64,000 nt of DNA, taken from contig JAFARC010000004.1 of the NCBI GenBank assembly GCA_019245755.1, forward strand, positions 43,526-107,525, given 5' to 3'. The stretch comes from Mycobacteriaceae bacterium. Lineage in GTDB: Bacteria > Actinomycetota > Actinomycetes > Mycobacteriales > Mycobacteriaceae. Of the stretch, positions 28,524-37,468 are shown piece by piece. The translations under genes and the position numbers were made by a program. The first letter of the stretch is position 1. Every line of letters starts with the position of its first letter. Under the pieces are notes generated by a model. The model had not been told where the DNA came from. It ran no database searches and saw nothing but the letters and a program-made list of their open reading frames with translations.

Positions 28524-29338
28524 CGCGCGAGCCTAACCCGCTCGTAGAACGCCAGCGCGGCGGCCGTCGCCACGTTCAGTGAATCGGTGTCCCGCGACAT
28601 CGGGATGCGCACCCGCATCTCGCTGGCCCGCATCGCCTGGTTCGTCAGCCCCGGGCCTTCGGCGCCGACCAGGATCGCCAGCCGATCGTCGGCCACCGCC
28701 GCGATCGCATCGGGCAGCCCCACCGCCAACGAATCGGGCGTCATGGCCAACAGTCGAAAGCCGCTGTCCCGCAATACTCGAAGGTCTGACGGCCACGACT
28801 CGGCGCGGGCGTAGGGAACCAGCAGCGCATGACCCATCGACACCCGCACGGCGCGGCGGTACAGCGGGTCGGCGCATCCGGGGCCGAAAACCACCGCGTC
28901 CACGCCGAGGCCGGCGGCGTTGCGGAAGATGGATCCAAGATTCTCGTAGTCGTTGACGCCCTCCAGCACCGCCACCGTGCGGGCAGCGCCGAGCACCGCG
29001 GCCAGCGTCAGTGCCTCTGGCCTGCGCGCCGCCGCCAGCACGCCGCGGTTGAGATGAAACCCGACCACCCGCGCCATCACCGCGGCGTCGGCACGGTAGT
29101 AGGGGGTGTCGACACCGGCCAAGTCCTCGCTCAACTCGCCCAGCCGCCGGTCGGTGCCGAGCAACGCGAATGGAGCGAACCGCGACCCGAGCATCCGCCG
29201 CACCACCAGCACCCCCTCACCGATCACCAGCGCCTTACCCGTCGGCAGGTCTGGTCGGCGATCGACGCTGTTGAGATCGCGGAAGTCGTCCAGCCGCGGG
29301 TCGGCGGGATCGGTGACGTCGATGACGCGGGCGCTCAA
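28520..29338 (-). CDS. TrmH/SpoU-family RNA methyltransferase (Rv0881-like)
   Basis: A 272-residue 2'-O-methyltransferase. SPOUT-fold motifs are visible: VNDYENLGSIFRNAAG (motif 1, with the catalytic Arg), LVGAEGPGL (motif 2) and IPMSRDTDSLNVATAAAL (motif 3). The N-terminus holds a substrate-recognition domain. The TTG at 29338 is preceded by GGGAGG at suitable spacing, which supports this unusual start. The exact RNA target, ribosomal or transfer, cannot be read from sequence. It follows the MarR gene by 16 bases. Confidence 0.88.
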   Translation of the reverse strand: MSARVIDVTDPADPRLDDFRDLNSVDRRPDLPTGKALVIGEGVLVVRRMLGSRFAPFALLGTDRRLGELSEDLAGVDTPYYRADAAVMARVVGFHLNRGVLAAARRPEALTLAAVLGAARTVAVLEGVNDYENLGSIFRNAAGLGVDAVVFGPGCADPLYRRAVRVSMGHALLVPYARAESWPSDLRVLRDSGFRLLAMTPDSLAVGLPDAIAAVADDRLAILVGAEGPGLTNQAMRASEMRVRIPMSRDTDSLNVATAAALAFYERVRLAR

Positions 29339-29354
29339 CGCCCAAGCCTCCCGG

Positions 29355-29792
29355 TTAAATCACGCGGTTTTCGTCGATGAGGACCTTCATTAGATCAGCT
29401 GCCTCCAACAGGGTGGCGCGCTGGCTGGGTTGCAGCTCGGCCAGCCGATTGCGCAACCAGTCCTGGCTGGCGCGGCGTTCGGACTCGACCAGGTCAACGC
29501 CGGCGTCGGACACCGAGACCAGCACTTGTCGGCCGTCACCGGGATGCGGGGTGCGGGCGACGAACCCCAGTTCGGCCAGCGAGGCGATCACCCGTGTCAT
29601 CGACGGCGGCCGCACCCGTTCCCGAACCGCCAGGGCGCCGGGCGTCATCGCGCCTTCCTTCGACAGCGTCGACAACGCGGAAAGTTGAGTTAGTGAAATC
29701 GGCGAGTCTGGTCGCCGAAACCGCAATTGGCGGGCCAGCCGAATCACCGCGAGTGCGAGGTCGCTGGCCAGCCGAGTCTCCGCGTCCCTCAC
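29355..29792 (-). CDS. MarR-family regulator (Rv0880-like)
   Basis: A 145-residue regulator that closely resembles M. tuberculosis Rv0880. The core segments [25 protein letters not shown] and the wing [14 protein letters not shown] are clear. A longer frame starts upstream at 29837, but GTG 29792 ([12 protein letters not shown]) agrees with the known homologue. It is divergent from the DUF2530 gene with 90 bases between, where its own operator would be expected. It leads the operon with the RNA methyltransferase. Confidence 0.9.
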   Translation of the reverse strand: MRDAETRLASDLALAVIRLARQLRFRRPDSPISLTQLSALSTLSKEGAMTPGALAVRERVRPPSMTRVIASLAELGFVARTPHPGDGRQVLVSVSDAGVDLVESERRASQDWLRNRLAELQPSQRATLLEAADLMKVLIDENRVI

Positions 29793-29882
29793 GCTGGAAA
29801 CAGTACGATATGGGCCTGCATTTAGACCCCGTAACAACAGAAATTAGTCGGTGTTTTCGGCCATCGGCTAAGTTGGTCTCCG

Positions 29883-30173
29883 ATGACAGACGACCCGACC
29901 GGCCCACCGACCGGCGAACCCGACGAGGCTCGCCGCGCGGTCACTCCGCCGCCGCTGCCCGCCATCCTGCTCGATCCGCGGCCGGTGATCGTGGTCTGCA
30001 CACTGGCCTGGGTCGTTGCGGCTGTCGCCGCATTCACGGTGCCAACCCTGCACAGTTGGCGTCCGGTCACGGTGGCCGGCATGGGCCTGGCCATCTTCGG
30101 CACCCTATTGTTCTTGTGGCAACGTCATGCCGCCCGCAGCGGATGGCGGGGAGCTCAAACCGGGCTTCACTAA
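29883..30173 (+). CDS. DUF2530 membrane protein (Rv0879c-like)
   Basis: A 96-residue protein with a proline-rich cytoplasmic start and two membrane helices (about residues 34-52 and 60-80), ending RHAARSGWRG. It fits the actinobacterial DUF2530 family. ATG 29883. Function unknown. In H37Rv a PPE gene lies beside its homologue; none is found here. Confidence 0.85.
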   Translation: MTDDPTGPPTGEPDEARRAVTPPPLPAILLDPRPVIVVCTLAWVVAAVAAFTVPTLHSWRPVTVAGMGLAIFGTLLFLWQRHAARSGWRGAQTGLH

Positions 30174-30202
30174 TTACGGAATTTTTCACCCAGGAGATGC
30201 CA

Positions 30203-30658
30203 ATGGCAGCACCGCTATTACAAGCCGAGATCGACATCAATGCCCCGGTGGAGAAGGTGTGGCAGTTGATAACCGATTTGAATCGAATGCCGGAATGGAG
30301 CCCGCAATGCCGAATGATGAAGACGTTGGGGCCGGTCCGGCAGGGCACCCGCACCGTCAATCTCAACCGCCGCAACGGCTTGTTCTGGCCGACGACCAGC
30401 ACGATCATCGAGGTGGTCGAGGGCAGGAAACTGGCGTTCCGGGTCAACGCCAACAACACGATCTGGAGCTATGAGCTCGAACCCACGGCCACCGGGACCC
30501 GTGTCGTCGAAAGCCGCCACGCCGAAAACGGCGTCAAACCGACATCGACTTTCCTGATCAGCAGGCTGTTCGGCGGAGTGCCGGGGTTTGAGCGCGAGCT
30601 GGTCGACGGGATGAACGCGTCGCTGGCGCGGATCAAGGCCGCCGCGGAGAACGGTTAG
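30203..30658 (+). CDS. SRPBCC-fold (polyketide cyclase/START-like) protein
   Basis: A 151-residue helix-grip protein that probably binds a hydrophobic ligand. The start INAPVEKVWQLITDLNRMPEWSP is typical for the polyketide cyclase/dehydrase group; the long C-terminal helix reads ERELVDGMNASLARI. AGGAG at 30192-30196 favours ATG 30203 over the in-frame ATG at 30197. It converges with the DUF3027 gene, sharing TTAG at the stops. Confidence 0.85.
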   Translation: MAAPLLQAEIDINAPVEKVWQLITDLNRMPEWSPQCRMMKTLGPVRQGTRTVNLNRRNGLFWPTTSTIIEVVEGRKLAFRVNANNTIWSYELEPTATGTRVVESRHAENGVKPTSTFLISRLFGGVPGFERELVDGMNASLARIKAAAENG

Positions 30659-31440
30659 CGGTCGTCGGTTTCGACGATGTCGAGCACACCGTCGTCATAG
30701 GGGTCGTAATGCGGCGATCCACTGCCCTGCGGCGACGGGGTGTCGGAGTGTGCGCCACAGCCGTACTCCGCGTCGACGACGTGGCCGTCAGCGGCGAGCT
30801 CGTTGGCGCAGACACCGAACAGTGTGCTGAGCGCGCCCGCCAGCGGCAGGAAGAACGCGCAGTCGCGACACACCCGCCGGGTGGAACGGGCCATCGCCGA
30901 CTGCGGTCCGTACTCGCCGTCGTGCCAGCGCTGCGCCGCCTCCGCGCGACCCCACTCGCCGAGCACCTGCCTACGGCCGAACCCCACCTCTGCCGCGGTG
31001 TCGTCGATCGCCGGGTCCCCGGTGGCCGTGTAGCCCGGAACCAGCCGCGGGTCGTCGCGCGACGGAGCGAGCAGGTCGCCGGGACTAAGATCGCCGGGCC
31101 GGATCCGGTCTTCCCACGGCACCCATCGCGGCGCCAGCAGCGCCGTCGGGCCCGGGATCAGCACGACCTCGCTGATCGTGGCGTGCTCGGCACCGGGGTG
31201 CGCCGCCACCACGACGGCCCACTGCCAGCCTTGGTAGCCCGGCAGTTTGGCCAGGAACCGGTGCGTTGCGGCGGTGGCATCGTCGTAGCTGAACCCCAGG
31301 TAATCCCCGACGGTGTCCTCGCCACTGAACTCCACCGCCGCGGCGCGGGCCCGCTCCGCGGCACCGGCGAGCACCGCATCCAGGCCGGGCGCGGGAATCG
31401 CGTCGCCGTCGTGTGTCGCGGTCGGGTTGATGGCGTCCAT
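30655..31440 (-). CDS. DUF3027 family protein (Rv0877-like)
   Basis: A 261-residue cytosolic protein. The C-terminal half carries the family signature with cysteines in RVCRDCAFFLPLAG, FGVCANEL and YGCGAHS, suggesting a bound metal. The last residues are acidic. The open frame continues far upstream, antisense to the MFS gene, so I chose the ATG at 31440 (MDAINPTATHDG), which gives the usual length. Function unknown. It is divergent from the MFS gene with 87 bases between starts. Confidence 0.85.
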   Translation of the reverse strand: MDAINPTATHDGDAIPAPGLDAVLAGAAERARAAAVEFSGEDTVGDYLGFSYDDATAATHRFLAKLPGYQGWQWAVVVAAHPGAEHATISEVVLIPGPTALLAPRWVPWEDRIRPGDLSPGDLLAPSRDDPRLVPGYTATGDPAIDDTAAEVGFGRRQVLGEWGRAEAAQRWHDGEYGPQSAMARSTRRVCRDCAFFLPLAGALSTLFGVCANELAADGHVVDAEYGCGAHSDTPSPQGSGSPHYDPYDDGVLDIVETDDR

Positions 31441-31527
31441 CGCAACCCATAGTGCCCGACGCGCAGGCCACCAGCCACACCGGGCGGCTACCCACCCCAG
31501 CAGTGCGGATGGGGGACAATCGAACCC

Positions 31528-33258
31528 GTGAGCGGAGCGCGGCATGACGTTCGGGGCAACGACCCGGGCGAGGATCGCCGCTATTTCCCGCCGCGACCGG
31601 TGCCGGGCGCGGCCGATGAGCACCCTGGCATGGCGAACTACCCCAGCGACCTCGCCGCCGACCGCAGACCACGCCGTCCGTCGTTGCCCAGCGCGAACCG
31701 CTATCTGCCGCCGCTGGACGATCCCGCCTCCGATTACCGCTCCACGCCCTCCGATTACCGCTCCACGCCCCGCGCTTCGGGCGCCGGGCACCGCGTCACC
31801 GACTCGGGCGCTGGACAGCGTGTCACCGTCACGCGCGCCGCGGCCACGCGCAGCCGGGAAGTGGGCTCGAAAATGTACGGGTTGTTCCACCGCGCCGCGA
31901 CCGCCGACGGTGCGGACAAGTCGGGCCTGACAGCGCTCACCTACCCCGTGATGGCCAACTTCGCTGTCGACGCCGCGATGGCGGTCGCGTTGGCCAACAC
32001 GCTGTTCTTCGCCGCCGCCTCGGCCGAGAGCAAAAGCAAGGTCGCGCTGTATCTGCTGATCACGATCGCGCCGTTCGCGGTGGTCGCGCCGCTGATCGGC
32101 CCGGCATTGGACCGGGTGCAGCACGGTCGCCGCGTCGCGTTGGCGGCGTCGTTCGCGCTGCGCACCGCGTTGGCCATCGTGCTGATCGCCAACTACGACG
32201 GCGCCACCGGCAGCTACCCGGGCTGGGTGCTGTATCCGTGCGCGCTGTTGATGATGGTGCTGTCGAAGTCGTTCAGCGTGCTGCGCAGCGCGGTGACGCC
32301 ACGGGTGATGCCGCCGACGATCGACCTGGTGCGGGTGAACTCGCGCCTGACGGTCTTCGGGCTGATCGGCGGCACCATCGTGGGCGGTGGCATCGCGGCG
32401 GGCATTGAGTTTGGGCTGACGAAGATGTTCCACCTGCCGGGAGCGCTGTTCGTGGTGGTGGTCGTGACGATCGTCGGGGCGTGGTTGTCCATGCAGATCC
32501 CGCGCTGGGTGGAGGTCACCGAGGGCGAGGTGCCGGCGACGTTGACTTACCACGGCCGCAGCGCTCCGCTGCGCGGCACACCAGCGGCGAGGCGGCCCAG
32601 CAACCCGCGACAGCCGTTGGGCCGCAACATCATCGCCGCGCTGTGGGGCAACGTCACGGTCAAGATGATGGTGGGGTTCCTGTTCCTGTATCCGGCGTTC
32701 GTCGCCAAGGCGCACCAGGCCAGTGGCTGGGTGCAGCTGGGCATGCTGGGCCTGATCGGCGCGGCGGCCACCGTCGGCAACTTCGGCGGCAACGCGCTGG
32801 CCGCCCGGCTGCGGCTGGGCCGGCCGTCGCTGCTGGTGGTGCGCTGCGCCACCGCGGTGACCGTGTTCGCGTTGGCGGCGGCGTTCGGCGGAAACCTACC
32901 CGTCGCCGCGATCGCGACCTTGGTGACGTCGGGCGCCAGCGCGATCGCGAAAGCGTCGCTGGATGCGTCGCTGCAGGACGACCTGCCCGAAGAGTCACGC
33001 GCGTCGGCGTTCGGGCGGTCGGAGTCGCTGCTGCAGCTGGCATGGGTGGCCGGCGGCGCCATCGGCGTGCTGGTCTACACCGAGCTGTGGGTCGGATTCA
33101 CCGCGATCAGTTCGTTTCTGCTCCTGGGGTTGGCGCAGACCATCGTCAGCTACCGCGGGGAGTCCCTGATCCCCGGCTTTGGCGGCAACCGGCCGATCGT
33201 CGCCGAGCGGGAGGGCCGGCGACCGAACGGCGCAAGCGCCGTGGTGACGTCCGAGTGA
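31528..33258 (+). CDS. MFS-like multi-pass membrane protein (Rv0876c-like)
   Basis: A 576-residue membrane protein. The first 120 residues are cytoplasmic, basic and proline-rich, with a duplicated heptapeptide; about 12 membrane helices follow. Helical segments such as FAVDAAMAVALANTLFFAAA and IAPFAVVAPLIGPALDRV fit MFS transporters. The GTG at 31528 begins the frame (MSGARHDVRG). The DUF2771 gene overlaps its stop in GTGA. The long N-terminal arm is unusual for a transporter. No substrate is known. Confidence 0.85.
   Translation: MSGARHDVRGNDPGEDRRYFPPRPVPGAADEHPGMANYPSDLAADRRPRRPSLPSANRYLPPLDDPASDYRSTPSDYRSTPRASGAGHRVTDSGAGQRVTVTRAAATRSREVGSKMYGLFHRAATADGADKSGLTALTYPVMANFAVDAAMAVALANTLFFAAASAESKSKVALYLLITIAPFAVVAPLIGPALDRVQHGRRVALAASFALRTALAIVLIANYDGATGSYPGWVLYPCALLMMVLSKSFSVLRSAVTPRVMPPTIDLVRVNSRLTVFGLIGGTIVGGGIAAGIEFGLTKMFHLPGALFVVVVVTIVGAWLSMQIPRWVEVTEGEVPATLTYHGRSAPLRGTPAARRPSNPRQPLGRNIIAALWGNVTVKMMVGFLFLYPAFVAKAHQASGWVQLGMLGLIGAAATVGNFGGNALAARLRLGRPSLLVVRCATAVTVFALAAAFGGNLPVAAIATLVTSGASAIAKASLDASLQDDLPEESRASAFGRSESLLQLAWVAGGAIGVLVYTELWVGFTAISSFLLLGLAQTIVSYRGESLIPGFGGNRPIVAEREGRRPNGASAVVTSE
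31728..31769 (+). repeat. Two tandem 21-base repeats within the MFS-like gene
   Basis: The unit CTCCGATTACCGCTCCACGC plus a final C occurs twice back to back. It keeps frame and gives two copies of a heptapeptide, SDYRSTP, in the N-terminal arm. A perfect tandem copy points to recent slippage and could vary among strains. Confidence 0.9.
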
Positions 33259-33743
33259 GAAGGTTTCTCATCGTGCTGGCCGCCGCGGTCGTGGCGATCG
33301 TCGCCGTCGTCGGGGTCAGCGTATGGCTGCTGGTGCGGGGCCGGCCGCCGCAGTACCCGCAGATCAGCGCGTATTCACGCGGGCACCTCGCGCGGGTGGG
33401 CCCGTACCGCTACTGCAATGTGCTGAACCTCAACGACTGCCACAACCCGCAGACCCAGGGCGAGTTGCCCGTCACCGCAAACTATCCGGTGCAGCTGTCC
33501 GTGCCGACATCGATCGGCGACGCCCCGTGGCGGCTGCTGCGGGTCTACGAGGATCCCCGCGATGCGACGACGACGCTGTTTCGCCCCGACACTCGGCTGG
33601 CCGTCACGATTCCGACGACGGACCCGCAGCGGGGACGGCTCATGGGTGTGGTGGTTCAGCTGCTCACCCTGGTGGTCGACCCGAACGGCGAGCTGGCCGA
33701 TGTGCCGCACGCCGAGTGGTCGGTGCGCACGGTGTGGTCTTAA
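33255..33743 (+). CDS. DUF2771 exported or membrane-anchored protein (Rv0875c-like)
   Basis: A 162-residue protein. An N-terminal membrane helix or uncleaved signal (residues 3-27, LIVLAAAVVAIVAVVGVSVW) precedes a beta-rich outer domain with a cysteine pair (YCNVLNLNDC). This matches the DUF2771 family. The GTG at 33255 overlaps the MFS stop, so both are co-translated. It ends in TTAA shared with the converging reductase gene. Function unknown. Confidence 0.85.
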   Translation: MRRFLIVLAAAVVAIVAVVGVSVWLLVRGRPPQYPQISAYSRGHLARVGPYRYCNVLNLNDCHNPQTQGELPVTANYPVQLSVPTSIGDAPWRLLRVYEDPRDATTTLFRPDTRLAVTIPTTDPQRGRLMGVVVQLLTLVVDPNGELADVPHAEWSVRTVWS

Positions 33744-34753
33744 GCCGCCTGCGCCCCGTGGCCGGGCAGCACCCGTTCGCCTTCGACCGGCGGACCCGGC
33801 GCCGTGCCGTCGCCGAATGGCCTGCCGCCCAGCTGGTTGCGACCGTGCGGCGTCAGCCAGTTGGCCGAATCCGGGCCCTTCGGAACGATGCGGGTCGGGT
33901 TGATGTCGGCGTGCACGAGGTAGTAGTGCTGCTTGATCTGCACGAAGTCGACGGTGTCGCCGAAGCCCGGCGTCTGGAAGAGGTCTCGGGCATACGCCCA
34001 CAGCACCGGCATCTCGGAGAGCTTCTGGCGGTTGCATTTGAAGTGTCCGTGGTAGACGGCGTCGAACCGGGCAAGGGTGGTGAACAGCCGGACATCGGCC
34101 TCGGTGATGGTGTCGCCGACCAGGTATCGCTGGTGCTGCAGCCGCCGGCTGACCCAGTCCAGCGCGGTGAACAGCCGCTCGTAGGCGGCGTCGTAGGCCT
34201 TCTGCGAACCGGCGAAGCCGCACCGGTACACACCGTTGTTGATCTCGGTGTAGATCCGCCGGGCGACCTCGTCGATCTCGCCCCGTAGCGGCTCGGGATA
34301 CAGCTGCGGCGCGCCGTCGCGGTGATAGCGCGTCCACTCGGTGGAGAAGTCCAGCGTCATCTGCGCGAAGTCGTTGGTGACCACCTGCCCGGTCGGCACG
34401 TCGACGATGGCCGGCACGGTGATCCCCTTGGGGTAGTTCGGGAAGCGCGCGAAGTACGCGTCCTGCAAACGCGCGATGTTGAGCACCGGGTCGACGCCGC
34501 CCGGGTCGAGGTCGAAATTCCAGCTGCGCTCGTCGTGGGTTGGCGCGCAAAACCCAATGGACAGCACGTTTTCGAGCCCGAGCAGGCGCCGGGCGATGAT
34601 CGTGCGGTTGGCCCACGGGCAGGCGCGGGCGACGATCAGCCGGTAGCGGCCCGGCTCGACCGGATACCCGTCGCGACCATCAGCGGTGATGCGGGTGGTG
34701 ATGTATTCGGTGTCGCGTTCGAATTCGCCGCCGGTAGCAACGTAGGAACCCAT
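33740..34753 (-). CDS. Glutathionyl-hydroquinone reductase-like protein (ECM4/YqjG family)
   Basis: A 337-residue thioredoxin-fold and GST-fold enzyme. The catalytic cysteine is in ARACPWANRTI (CPWA motif), and the typical segments GWRR-like, DPVLNIARLQDAYF and the C-terminal GST helices with TEADVRLFTTLARFD are present. Family members reduce thiol conjugates of hydroquinones. Mycobacteria use mycothiol rather than glutathione, so the real thiol is an open question. ATG 34753. It is divergent from the phosphoesterase gene. I do not recall a homologue at this position in H37Rv. Confidence 0.85.
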   Translation of the reverse strand: MGSYVATGGEFERDTEYITTRITADGRDGYPVEPGRYRLIVARACPWANRTIIARRLLGLENVLSIGFCAPTHDERSWNFDLDPGGVDPVLNIARLQDAYFARFPNYPKGITVPAIVDVPTGQVVTNDFAQMTLDFSTEWTRYHRDGAPQLYPEPLRGEIDEVARRIYTEINNGVYRCGFAGSQKAYDAAYERLFTALDWVSRRLQHQRYLVGDTITEADVRLFTTLARFDAVYHGHFKCNRQKLSEMPVLWAYARDLFQTPGFGDTVDFVQIKQHYYLVHADINPTRIVPKGPDSANWLTPHGRNQLGGRPFGDGTAPGPPVEGERVLPGHGAQAA

Positions 34754-34816
34754 TCACTCATTGTTGAACATGTCGTGATTGTTGAACAGGTCGCGTCTAC
34801 CTAGAATCTGGACGTT

Positions 34817-36424
34817 ATGCCGCGATTGCGCACCGCACTTGTGTCGGTGGTGGTGCTGGTGATGACCGGGGCTTCCTGTTCGTCCGCGCCGCGCCAGTCC
34901 CCAGCTCTTCCCGCCGGCGGGCAGACGGCGACCCCCATCCAGCATCTCGTGGTGATGTTTGAGGAGAACGTGTCGTTCGACCACTACTTCGGCACCTACC
35001 CCGCCGCGGCCAACGTCGACGGTCAGCGGTTTTCGCCGCTGCCGCACACCCCGGCCGTCGACGGGCTGACCCCGCAGCTGCTGACGCACAACCCCAACAA
35101 GACACAGCCGGTCCGGCTCGGTGGTCCGGCACAGCAGCTGACCTGCGACCAGGACCACGAATACCGGGCCGAGCAGCTGGCTTTCAACGGCGGTGCGATG
35201 GACAAATTCGTCGAACACACCGAAGCGTCGAGCTGCGGGCAGCCGTTCTTCAGTGCGCCTGGCATGGTGATGGACTACTACGACGGCAACAGTGTGACCG
35301 CGTTGTGGAACTACGCCCAGCACTTCGCGATGAGCGACAACTCCTACGACACGACGTTCGGTCCTTCGTCGCCCGGCGCGTTGAACCTCGTGTCAGGCCA
35401 AACCCACGGCATCACACACGAATTCATGCCTGGCGGTAGGCCGTTCCCGCCGGGCGATGTCATCGAGGACGCCGGCAAGGGGCAGGGCACGCTGATCGCC
35501 GACGCGCAGCCGTTCGGCGACGATTGCTCGGATCGAGACCAGGTTCAGCTCGGCGGCAATAACAAGAACATCGGCGACCTGCTCAACGCCCACGCGATCA
35601 CCTGGGGCTTCTTCCAGGGCGGGTTCAAACCGACGATGCGCAAAGCCGACGGCACCGCGGTCTGCGGCGCCGCCCACAACGTGGGCGAGGCCGTGGGCGG
35701 CAGCGGCGCGTCGGGCCCGCTGCCGTTCGGCGTCAAACCCGACTACGTCGCTCACCACGAACCGTTTCAGTACTACCCGTCGACGGCCAACCCGCACCAC
35801 CTGCCGCCGACTTCGGTCGGCATGATCGGCCGGGCTGACCAGGCCAACCACCAATACGACCTGTCGGATTTCTGGGCCGCCGCGGACGCCGGTCACCTCC
35901 CGGCCGTCAGCTACCTCAAGGCGCCCGCATACCAGGACGGCCACGCCCAGTACTCCGACCCCATCGACGAACAACGCTTCCTCGTCGACACCATCGACCA
36001 CCTGCAGCACCTGCCCGCGTGGAAGACCACCGCCGTGGTGATCGCCTACGACGACTCCGACGGGTGGTACGACCACAAAGCCTCACCGATCGTGTCGGCG
36101 TCGGCCAGCGCCCAGGATGCCTTGCACGGACCCGGCGTGTGCGGCAACCCAGCCACTCAGCCGGTCACCTATCCGGGTCGCTGCGGCTATGGGCCCAGGC
36201 TGCCGCTGCTGGTTGTTTCCCCATACGCCCGGCCGAACGTTGTCGATCACACCACCACCGATCAAACCTCGATCCTGCGCTTCATCGAGGACAACTGGAA
36301 AACCGGCCGGATCGGCGATGACTCGTTCGACGCACGCGCGGGCAGCATCGACGCGATGTTCGACTTCAGCGCGCCGAACCAGCCGGTGCTGATGCTCGAC
36401 CCCGAGACCGGTAACGCGGCCTGA
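34817..36424 (+). CDS. Secreted phosphoesterase, phospholipase C/acid phosphatase family
   Basis: A 535-residue exported enzyme. A signal peptide (residues 1-23, ending in GASCSSAP, possibly a weak lipobox) precedes a catalytic domain. FEENVSFDHYFGTYP near the start, MSDNSYDTTFGPSSPG, and the C-terminal AYDDSDGWYDH with SPYARPNVVDHTTTDQTS are the phosphoesterase-family motifs with the metal-binding acids and histidines. Relatives include AcpA of Francisella and mycobacterial PLCs. ATG 34817. It converges with the lipoprotein gene. Substrate not shown. Confidence 0.88.
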   Translation: MPRLRTALVSVVVLVMTGASCSSAPRQSPALPAGGQTATPIQHLVVMFEENVSFDHYFGTYPAAANVDGQRFSPLPHTPAVDGLTPQLLTHNPNKTQPVRLGGPAQQLTCDQDHEYRAEQLAFNGGAMDKFVEHTEASSCGQPFFSAPGMVMDYYDGNSVTALWNYAQHFAMSDNSYDTTFGPSSPGALNLVSGQTHGITHEFMPGGRPFPPGDVIEDAGKGQGTLIADAQPFGDDCSDRDQVQLGGNNKNIGDLLNAHAITWGFFQGGFKPTMRKADGTAVCGAAHNVGEAVGGSGASGPLPFGVKPDYVAHHEPFQYYPSTANPHHLPPTSVGMIGRADQANHQYDLSDFWAAADAGHLPAVSYLKAPAYQDGHAQYSDPIDEQRFLVDTIDHLQHLPAWKTTAVVIAYDDSDGWYDHKASPIVSASASAQDALHGPGVCGNPATQPVTYPGRCGYGPRLPLLVVSPYARPNVVDHTTTDQTSILRFIEDNWKTGRIGDDSFDARAGSIDAMFDFSAPNQPVLMLDPETGNAA

Positions 36425-36430
36425 ACACGC

Positions 36431-37465
36431 TCAACGACGACATTTCTGGTAGGCGTTGATCAGTTGCTGTTCGTCTGGTGACGGCCGGTAGGTGCGTGCG
36501 ATGCAGCCGCCCACCGTGACAGCCACCGGCGCGGTCACCTGCCCGTAATAGTTGAGGTGACCCTGGAGTTGGTCGCTGGCGGTGTACAGCACCGGCGGGG
36601 GCAGCGTCGCGACCATGGGTAGGTGCCGCCCGGCCAGGGCCAGTGCCACCCCGACGTCGCGGGTCGTGGTTTGTTCGGATACCCACACCGGACCGGTTGT
36701 CAGCCCGTTGATCGTCAACGCATCGATGTGCGGGACGGACTGATCCGCGTTGAGCTTGTTCCACACGTCGAGCTCGGCGGGGTTGGGAAACCGCTTCGCG
36801 GTGTTGATGTCCGCGGGGTGCTGTTTGCTCGCACTGACGGTCCAGTTGCCTGCGGCGAGATCACCGAACTTGGCGCTCAACGTTGTCACCGTGGCGGTCA
36901 CGGCGGTGTAGTCGGTGTTGTCGGGCAGGTTGATGGCTCCGCCGCTGGGGTGGCCGCCGTCGCGGTTTGCCCGCGGGTCCGTGCCGTGGCTGACCGTCGC
37001 GTGCAGTCGAACCGTCGACCCGCCGAACTGGTGGCGGATGGCGACCCAGTCGCGTGCCTGCGCAATGATCTGGTCGCCGTTGGTGATCGCGCCGTCGTTG
37101 TTGTCTATCCCGAACAGGCTCCAGCCGCTGCGGGCGTCGAATTCGGTTTGGTATCCGCGATAGTCGATACTGCGCAGGTGTTGCAGATACCGCGACGTGA
37201 TGGCCGCGAGTTGGTCGCCGGTGACGGTGTCGGCGACGTCGACGTCGAGTTCGAAGAAAACGCGTCCCTGGGCCACGTTGTCGGCCGTGCTGCCGGTGGC
37301 CCCGACCACGCCGGGCATGCCGCGGATCTGCTGGGTCAGCTCCTCGACCTGTGCGCGGCGGTCCGGCGGATTGGCCTGACAGCCGGCCAGCACCGTGACG
37401 ACCACCAGCGCCAAGGCGGCACCGAGCCGCCGCCTTCGGGACTCGACGACTGTGGAAGTCGGCAA
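36431..37465 (-). CDS. Putative lipoprotein of unknown function, TTG start
   Basis: A 344-residue exported protein. A basic N-terminus and hydrophobic run end at a lipobox, TVLAGC, with Cys29 as the lipidated residue. The mature part is mixed alpha-beta, with a repeated theme of ITSRYLQHLRS and VTTLSAKFGDLAAGNW, and one cysteine pair near the end. I recognise no family. The TTG at 37465 is the only suitable in-frame start before the signal peptide and lies three bases after the cspB stop. Confidence 0.75.
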   Translation of the reverse strand: MPTSTVVESRRRRLGAALALVVVTVLAGCQANPPDRRAQVEELTQQIRGMPGVVGATGSTADNVAQGRVFFELDVDVADTVTGDQLAAITSRYLQHLRSIDYRGYQTEFDARSGWSLFGIDNNDGAITNGDQIIAQARDWVAIRHQFGGSTVRLHATVSHGTDPRANRDGGHPSGGAINLPDNTDYTAVTATVTTLSAKFGDLAAGNWTVSASKQHPADINTAKRFPNPAELDVWNKLNADQSVPHIDALTINGLTTGPVWVSEQTTTRDVGVALALAGRHLPMVATLPPPVLYTASDQLQGHLNYYGQVTAPVAVTVGGCIARTYRPSPDEQQLINAYQKCRR

Positions 37466-37468
37466 AAT

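Noticed and set aside
30655..32715. A 686-residue minus-strand frame
   Set aside because: Only the last 261 residues match DUF3027; the upstream part is antisense to the MFS-like gene.
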